Assembly: GCA_934725655.1 (NCBI GenBank)
Contig: CAKVCJ010000034.1
Span: forward strand, 1 to 10,871
Length of the DNA stretch: 10,871 bases
Direction of reading: 5' to 3'
DNA from: an uncultured Brachyspira sp.
GTDB taxonomy: Bacteria; Spirochaetota; Brachyspiria; Brachyspirales; Brachyspiraceae
The position numbers were made by a program, and so were the translations under genes. Of the stretch, positions 6,676 through 10,871 are shown one piece after another. The stretch's first letter is position 1, and each line of letters starts with the position of its first letter. Under the pieces are notes generated by a model that saw only the letters and a list, made by a program, of their open reading frames with translations, had not been told where the DNA came from and searched no databases.

Positions 6676-7230
6676 TTAAGAAACTAAATTTTTAACTGCA
6701 TCTCTCCCTGCATTCAAAGCCTTTTCATTTCCAGGCAAAAACTCTTTTTTTCTCTCGCCGAATACTTTTAAGAAAGCCTGCTGAATGCTGTCAAAAGAAA
6801 CAATATTTTGAAGCGTAAGCAAAGCACCAAGCATAACCATATTAGCAGCCTTAGGATTGCCAATATCGCCTGCTATCTTGTTAGCCTCCACATAAGCAAC
6901 ACGAACATCATTTCTTGACGCCTTTTTTTCTATTAAAGAGGAGTTAATAAGAAGCACGCCATTGGGAAGAACATCTTTTTCAAATTTAGTTAAAGAAGGA
7001 AGGTTCATTATTACGGCAGCAGTAGCATCATGCGAAACGATTGGAGAGCCTACAAGCTCATCGCTCACAACCACCGAACAATTAGCAGTACCGCCTCTCA
7101 TTTCAGGCCCATAAGAAGGACACCAAGTAACATGCTTATCTTCTATCATGCCCGCATATGCAATCATCTGCCCCATAGACATAACACCCTGTCCGCCAAA
7201 ACCTGCAATAATTAATCTTTCTGTGCTCAT
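6676..7230 (-). CDS. 2-oxoacid:ferredoxin oxidoreductase, gamma subunit
   Basis: This is the last gene of the oxidoreductase operon, 184 residues, the usual length for a separate gamma subunit. It has the family signatures GFGGQGV (10-16) near the N-terminus and YGPEMRGGTANC (40-51), followed by SVVVS. In this enzyme class the gamma subunit helps form the CoA-binding part of the cytoplasmic complex, next to the TPP centre carried by alpha and beta. A strong AAGGAGG four bases before the ATG supports the start, and the gap from the beta stop is only 13 bases. The KorC/VorC type subunits cannot be told apart by substrate from this sequence alone. Confidence 0.92.
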   Translation of the reverse strand: MSTERLIIAGFGGQGVMSMGQMIAYAGMIEDKHVTWCPSYGPEMRGGTANCSVVVSDELVGSPIVSHDATAAVIMNLPSLTKFEKDVLPNGVLLINSSLIEKKASRNDVRVAYVEANKIAGDIGNPKAANMVMLGALLTLQNIVSFDSIQQAFLKVFGERKKEFLPGNEKALNAGRDAVKNLVS

Positions 7231-7243
7231 ATTTCCTCCTTAA

Positions 7244-7978
7244 TTAACCGTCATTCCTAAAATTACCGAGAGGATAATGCGGAATCAAATATTCTCTTAT
7301 CCATTTATGCGATTCGGTTGGAGATATACCCCAGTTAGTGGTACAGCTTGTAAGCATTTCTACTATAGAAAAACCCTTTCCCGCAATCTGATTTTCAAAA
7401 GCCTTTTTAGTAGCCATTTTAGCCTTTCTAATATTTGCAGGACTGTCTAAAGCAACCCTCTCAACAAAAGTAGCCCCCTCAATTGTAGCAAGCATCTCGC
7501 AAACTCTTATAGGCTTGCCAGCTCTGTGAAAATCTCTTCCTGCCTGAGTGGTAGTAGTCTTTTGACCTTCAAGAGTTGTAGGAGCCATTTGTCCGCCAGT
7601 CATGCCATAAATAGCATTATTTAAGAAAATAACAGTAATGTTTTCACCGCGTGCTGCAGCATGAATTATCTCGGCAGTTCCAATAGCAGCCAAATCTCCA
7701 TCGCCTTGAAGCGTAAACACCACGCTGTCTGGAACCGCCCTCTTTACTCCAGTAGCAACGGCTGGAGCCCTTCCATGTGCCGCCTGCTGCATATCGCAAT
7801 TAAAATATTTATAAGCAAGTACACTGCATCCTACAGAAGCTATACCTACTGCTCTGTCTAATACTTGAAGCTCCTCTAAACATTCTGCAATTATTCTTTG
7901 TGATACCCCATGCATACAACCAGGACAATAATGAGTTTTACCCTCAGTAAGCCCTTTAGATTTTTCAAATACTATCAT
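7244..7978 (-). CDS. 2-oxoacid:ferredoxin oxidoreductase, beta (TPP-binding) subunit
   Basis: This 244-residue subunit binds thiamine pyrophosphate and the proximal iron-sulfur cluster of the complex. The TPP/Mg motif runs from GDGD (92-95) to NN (120-121) and continues IYGMTGGQMAPTT. Four cysteines in the usual 4Fe-4S positions are all present: Cys18 and Cys21 in CPGC, Cys51 in SVGCS, and Cys212 in SCTTNWG. It catalyses decarboxylation and electron transfer together with alpha. Its ATG overlaps the alpha stop as ATGA (7975-7978), and its Shine-Dalgarno AGGAGG lies inside the last alpha codons, so the two are translationally coupled in equal amounts. It resembles the KorB/VorA group, not the larger pyruvate enzymes. 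Confidence 0.93.
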   Translation of the reverse strand: MIVFEKSKGLTEGKTHYCPGCMHGVSQRIIAECLEELQVLDRAVGIASVGCSVLAYKYFNCDMQQAAHGRAPAVATGVKRAVPDSVVFTLQGDGDLAAIGTAEIIHAAARGENITVIFLNNAIYGMTGGQMAPTTLEGQKTTTTQAGRDFHRAGKPIRVCEMLATIEGATFVERVALDSPANIRKAKMATKKAFENQIAGKGFSIVEMLTSCTTNWGISPTESHKWIREYLIPHYPLGNFRNDG

Positions 7979-9030
7979 AAAATACCTCCTGCAAACTCTC
8001 TAACATGCTCTATTATCTCATAAGCTGCAGGAACCAATCCGCCAGCCTTACCAAAAAACTTAACAGGTACTTTGCATTCAATAGCAAGCTTAATATCATC
8101 AATCATCTGACCCATACTCATCTCTATAGAAACATATAATTTACAATTAGGATTATTAAAAGCTTTTACAGGGAAAGGCCATAAAGTCTGCGGACGAATC
8201 ATACCTACTTTTTTGCCCTCAGCTCTGAATGTATCAACAACACCCCTCACAACCCTAGACATAGTACCGTAAGAAACAAGTATAACGTCAGCATCATCCG
8301 TATAATAATTCTCTGCCCTTGCCTCTTTCTCTTTTATTTTATTGTATTTCTCTTGAAGATGTATATTATGTTCATAAAGCAGCTCAGGCTCTAAATAAAG
8401 CGAATTAACAATATTTTTCTCTCTTTTGCCTCTTGTTCCATTAGCAGCCCAAGTCTTCTCTTTTAACTCATATTTAGGTTTATATATAATCTCCACAGGC
8501 TCCATCATCTGCCCAATAAAGCCATCAGCAGCCACATAAACAGGCGTTCTATAATAATCAGCCATATCAAAAGCTTCCATTATCATATCTGCCGCTTCTT
8601 GCAAATTGGCAGGTGCTAAAACAGGACATTTATAATCACCATCACCGCCCCCATGAGTCATCATATTATAATCACTCTGAGCAGGCTGTATGCTTCCAAG
8701 CCCCGGACCTCCGCGCATAACATTAAGTATAACAGCAGGTATCTCAGCACCAGCTAAATATGATATACCCTCTTGCTTTAATGCTATTCCAGGAGAAGAT
8801 GAGGATGTCATAGCACGAACCCCAGCTCCGCCCGCACCATATACCATATTAATAGCAGCTACCTCGCTTTCTGCCTGCACAAACTTACCTCCAGATTCAT
8901 ACATAACCTTAGACATAAACTCAGGTATCTCATTTTGCGGTGTGATAGGATAGCCAAAAAAACATTTGCATCCCGCAGCTATAGCCGCAGCAGCCATAGC
9001 CTCATTGCCTTTCATCAAACTTCTACCCAT
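7975..9030 (-). CDS. vorB: 2-oxoacid:ferredoxin oxidoreductase, alpha subunit (VorB-like)
   Basis: The 351-residue alpha subunit has the GYPITPQNEIPE motif (26-36), the conserved Glu in QAESE (52-56), TSSSSPG (75-81), EGISYLAGAEIPAV (87-100) and MRGGPGLG (105-112). It ends with the C-terminal transketolase-like domain (about 247-351, starting at DVILVSYGT). Sequence and length match proteins usually called VorB, the 2-oxoisovalerate (3-methyl-2-oxobutanoate) enzyme, but close relatives act on 2-oxoglutarate, so the substrate is uncertain. The product would be the acyl-CoA plus CO2 and reduced ferredoxin. The start codon overlaps the delta stop by one base (TAATG), with AGGAGG inside the delta reading frame, so it is translationally coupled upstream as well as downstream. 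Confidence 0.92.
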   Translation of the reverse strand: MGRSLMKGNEAMAAAAIAAGCKCFFGYPITPQNEIPEFMSKVMYESGGKFVQAESEVAAINMVYGAGGAGVRAMTSSSSPGIALKQEGISYLAGAEIPAVILNVMRGGPGLGSIQPAQSDYNMMTHGGGDGDYKCPVLAPANLQEAADMIMEAFDMADYYRTPVYVAADGFIGQMMEPVEIIYKPKYELKEKTWAANGTRGKREKNIVNSLYLEPELLYEHNIHLQEKYNKIKEKEARAENYYTDDADVILVSYGTMSRVVRGVVDTFRAEGKKVGMIRPQTLWPFPVKAFNNPNCKLYVSIEMSMGQMIDDIKLAIECKVPVKFFGKAGGLVPAAYEIIEHVREFAGGIL

Positions 9031-9266
9031 TATTTACCCTCCTTCTTATCATCAAGCCTCTCTACTTTTATGCATATATCAGGACACATCATGGCACAGT
9101 TAGCACACCCTATGCATTTATCCATCTCTGTAACAGCTGCAGGATAATACCCCCAAGAATTCATGTTTTCCTTATCTAAATACAATATTTTTGTAGGACA
9201 TACAGATACACAATTTGAGCACCCCTTACACTGCTCACTATCAATAATAACACGACCTTTAGCCAT
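9030..9266 (-). CDS. 2-oxoacid:ferredoxin oxidoreductase, delta subunit (2x[4Fe-4S] ferredoxin)
   Basis: A 78-residue ferredoxin-like subunit with two complete CxxCxxCxxxCP motifs: Cys13, 16, 19, 23 and Cys51, 54, 57, 61. It carries two 4Fe-4S clusters that pass electrons from the TPP centre of the enzyme to free ferredoxin. About 27 residues separate the motifs, including the segment SWGYYPAAV, a spacing typical of the delta subunits of KOR/VOR enzymes. It is the first structural gene of the operon. The start is supported by GGAGG four bases upstream. Its final codons (KKEGK) double as the Shine-Dalgarno of the alpha gene. Confidence 0.92.
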   Translation of the reverse strand: MAKGRVIIDSEQCKGCSNCVSVCPTKILYLDKENMNSWGYYPAAVTEMDKCIGCANCAMMCPDICIKVERLDDKKEGK

Positions 9267-9284
9267 ATTACCTCCATTTATTTT

Positions 9285-9305
9285 TTAAAAATTAAAATAA
9301 TTCAT
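9285..9305 (-). CDS. Possible six-codon leader ORF before the oxidoreductase operon
   Basis: Between promoter and first gene, the transcript contains AAGGAG, four bases, ATG, then the codons for MNYFNF and a TAA. The ORF ends 18 bases before the delta start codon. In this AT-rich spacer a Shine-Dalgarno at proper distance from ATG is notable, but six codons cannot show coding constraint. It could be a regulatory leader peptide, a ribosome loading site, or chance. Confidence 0.25.
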   Translation of the reverse strand: MNYFNF

Positions 9306-9342
9306 TAAACTCCTTAATAGCAAAATTTCTTTGCCAATAATT

Positions 9343-9370
9343 AGTATATTAAAAAAATAATGTTTGTCAA
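9343..9370 (-). promoter_or_regulatory. Sigma-70-type promoter of the oxidoreductase operon
   Basis: On the - strand a perfect TTGACA (complement of 9365-9370) is separated by 16 bases from TATACT (complement of 9343-9348). Predicted start is near 9336, giving a leader of about 70 bases. A five-pair hairpin (GCAAA/TTTGC, 9320-9334) would form at the very 5' end of the transcript. This is the best promoter match in the window, as expected for a central catabolic operon. Confidence 0.7.
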
Positions 9371-9456
9371 AATATTGGATATTATTTTAATTGATTGATG
9401 AAAATTTATAAATGATAATATATAACTATTAATTATAGTAATAAATATCTAATTTC

Positions 9457-10871
9457 TTACTCTATTAAAGAATTAAAGTACTTATTTCCCCTAAATATAT
9501 CTTCTGATATCACTCTTTGAGCTCTATCATACCTATATGATAAACTATCCTTGCCAACTTCTACTCGTCTTATATTGCCATAACTATTAGTATAAAAACT
9601 ATTATAAAACCTTATGATATTATCACTATTTTCTTTATATAAAAGCGATATTAAAGTGTTTGTATAATCAAGCTTCGTATTAACCGCTATAAACATAGCA
9701 ATATTCTCTGGAGGAAAACCATCAGGCAATTTATAAGATCCGTCTTTTCCATTCCATATGAGAAGCGGATTTACTGTATAGGAAGTTAAAAACGATAGCT
9801 TTATGCTTTCATCTATAGAAGAATTGTGTATTATATTTTTTAAATATGGATACAAATGATCATGCTTAAATATTATTATAGCATCTGGATATTTCTCTAA
9901 TATAATATCTCTTGTTTTAATTATATCTATTGCTGTCATTGCTGAGTTTTCAAGAGTCTCTATCAAAACAGCTCTGTTTTTTTTATCTATCTTTCTCATA
10001 AATCTCTGATTGTTTGAAGAGAAATTTAAATCATTTTTTATATGAGTATTGGCATGGCCTAAAAATGTAAAGCCTGTAACAAAAACACTTTCTTCCGAAA
10101 TATTGTCTTTAATATAATTTTTTATATTCGTGATTCCTAAATTAAATGCTGTTTTATCAATACCAATATCAGGAAATAATTTATCTAAATAATAAGTAAC
10201 TCCAGACTCTTCTAAAGCTATTACTTTATAACCCTTATCTCTAAGCAAAAATGGAAGAGTTTTAGTAATAATAGTAGAATTAGGCTTCTTTGGAAATATA
10301 GGCGAACTAGCTGTTAAACCAGATAGTCTTGCAAACAAACTTCCATTTCCATCATTAGGCCCAACTTTACAAGATGCTTTAGCCCACTCTCTATACTCTT
10401 TTGGAAAAGGGTCTTCATCAAATAAACTTACAAAATGATTATAATCATAAAAAGATTCTAAATATATTAAAAATACGCTTCTATTTGTAACTGTATTGTC
10501 GCTATAAGGCATTATCAATTCTGATACATCTATATTTCTTTCGCTTAATAAATTAATTGCATCTCTTACATCATTAATATTACTTTCTATATTATTATAT
10601 TTCTTATCAAAAGATATTCTATGGCTTATTGTGTTTATTATTCCTTTGCTGTTTGATATATCAAAATAATTCGCATAAATTGAATTAATCTTTACAGGTC
10701 TAAAAAATGATAAATATGTTGTTAATATTACAATCACTATTAAAGAAATAGATTTTACTCTTTTTATTTTATACATCTTATATAATCTATATATAAAATA
10801 TAAAGCAAAAGCTATAAGCAAAGAGAAATAAAGTACAGTAGCAGCTATAGTTATAATTTGTAAATATAAAG
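9457..10871 (-). CDS. Membrane-anchored alkaline-phosphatase-superfamily (LtaS/MdoB/sulfatase-like) enzyme, 5' end outside window
   Basis: The open frame runs to the right edge with no stop, so the gene starts beyond the window. The TTG at 10819-10821 lies inside a membrane helix and is unlikely to be the start. About 470 residues are visible: a helix (LQIITIAATVLYFSLLIAFA and on), a second helix (SISLIVIVILTTYLSFF), then a large external domain. Fold landmarks are FLIYLESFYD (Glu near 10458), NDGNGSLFARLSGL with a possible Ser nucleophile (near 10341), a GYKVIAL strand with FPDIGIDK, GHANTH (near 10059), IIIFKHDHLYPYL (near 9864) and NPLLIWNG. Order and spacing match the phospho- and sulfo-transfer domain of LtaS, MdoB and EptA relatives. 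It probably transfers a phosphoglycerol or phosphoethanolamine group in the periplasm, but the substrate is unknown. The active-site serine assignment is tentative. Confidence 0.65.
   Translation of the reverse strand, partial: LYLQIITIAATVLYFSLLIAFALYFIYRLYKMYKIKRVKSISLIVIVILTTYLSFFRPVKINSIYANYFDISNSKGIINTISHRISFDKKYNNIESNINDVRDAINLLSERNIDVSELIMPYSDNTVTNRSVFLIYLESFYDYNHFVSLFDEDPFPKEYREWAKASCKVGPNDGNGSLFARLSGLTASSPIFPKKPNSTIITKTLPFLLRDKGYKVIALEESGVTYYLDKLFPDIGIDKTAFNLGITNIKNYIKDNISEESVFVTGFTFLGHANTHIKNDLNFSSNNQRFMRKIDKKNRAVLIETLENSAMTAIDIIKTRDIILEKYPDAIIIFKHDHLYPYLKNIIHNSSIDESIKLSFLTSYTVNPLLIWNGKDGSYKLPDGFPPENIAMFIAVNTKLDYTNTLISLLYKENSDNIIRFYNSFYTNSYGNIRRVEVGKDSLSYRYDRAQRVISEDIFRGNKYFNSLIE

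Noticed and set aside
8690..9147. Two open frames on the + strand opposite the alpha and delta subunit genes
   Set aside because: Both are antisense to genes with unmistakable family motifs. They arise from the higher G+C of that operon.
9425..9439. Inverted repeat ACTAT/ATAGT downstream of the LtaS-like gene as its terminator
   Set aside because: The stem is only five A/T-rich pairs with no T-run after it, so it is too weak to support. Read-through into the oxidoreductase operon or factor-dependent ending remains possible.

Overview
The window reads as chromosomal DNA of a very AT-rich anaerobic bacterium, most likely a spirochaete of the genus Brachyspira. This rests on the extreme A/T bias of codons and spacers, Shine-Dalgarno sites of the AGGAGG type, outer-membrane barrel genes beside a ferredoxin-linked anaerobic metabolism, and a glyA product with an unusual lysine-rich leader. 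The genus is inferred from gene character; no database was searched.

Layout from left to right. (1) Positions 1-134 hold the last codons of secF on the + strand. A membrane-anchored TPR protein (155-1318) follows 20 bases later. (2) nagB (glucosamine-6-phosphate deaminase, - strand, 1396-2154) has its own terminator and an extended -10 promoter. It is divergent from a HAD-family phosphatase (2351-3004, +). (3) A strong bidirectional terminator separates the HAD gene from convergent glyA (3064-4488, -), which carries a roughly 55-residue basic N-terminal extension. (4) A two-helix membrane protein with a duplicated N-terminal module (4710-5768, +) is divergent from glyA and convergent with a small secreted barrel-like protein (5851-6492, -). 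(5) A four-gene operon on the - strand (9266 down to 6676) encodes a complete 2-oxoacid:ferredoxin oxidoreductase in the order delta-alpha-beta-gamma. It has translationally coupled joints, a near-consensus promoter and a possible six-codon leader ORF. (6) The right edge holds the 3' part of a membrane-anchored alkaline-phosphatase/LtaS-like (sulfatase fold) enzyme on the - strand, whose start lies beyond the window.

How the genes work together. The oxidoreductase operon is the one clear pathway unit. It couples CoA-dependent oxidative decarboxylation of a 2-oxoacid (branched-chain or 2-oxoglutarate) to ferredoxin reduction. nagB feeds amino-sugar carbon and nitrogen into glycolysis, and glyA links serine and glycine to one-carbon units. 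The rest belongs to the cell envelope: SecF, TPR anchor protein, two-helix protein, barrel protein and envelope transferase. No mobile element, CRISPR array, tRNA or rRNA was seen, and no gene-free stretch exceeds 300 bases (the longest is about 220). I see no clear novel multi-gene system. The most unusual items are the histone-like tail on GlyA, the duplicated-module membrane protein and the leader mini-ORF of the oxidoreductase operon.
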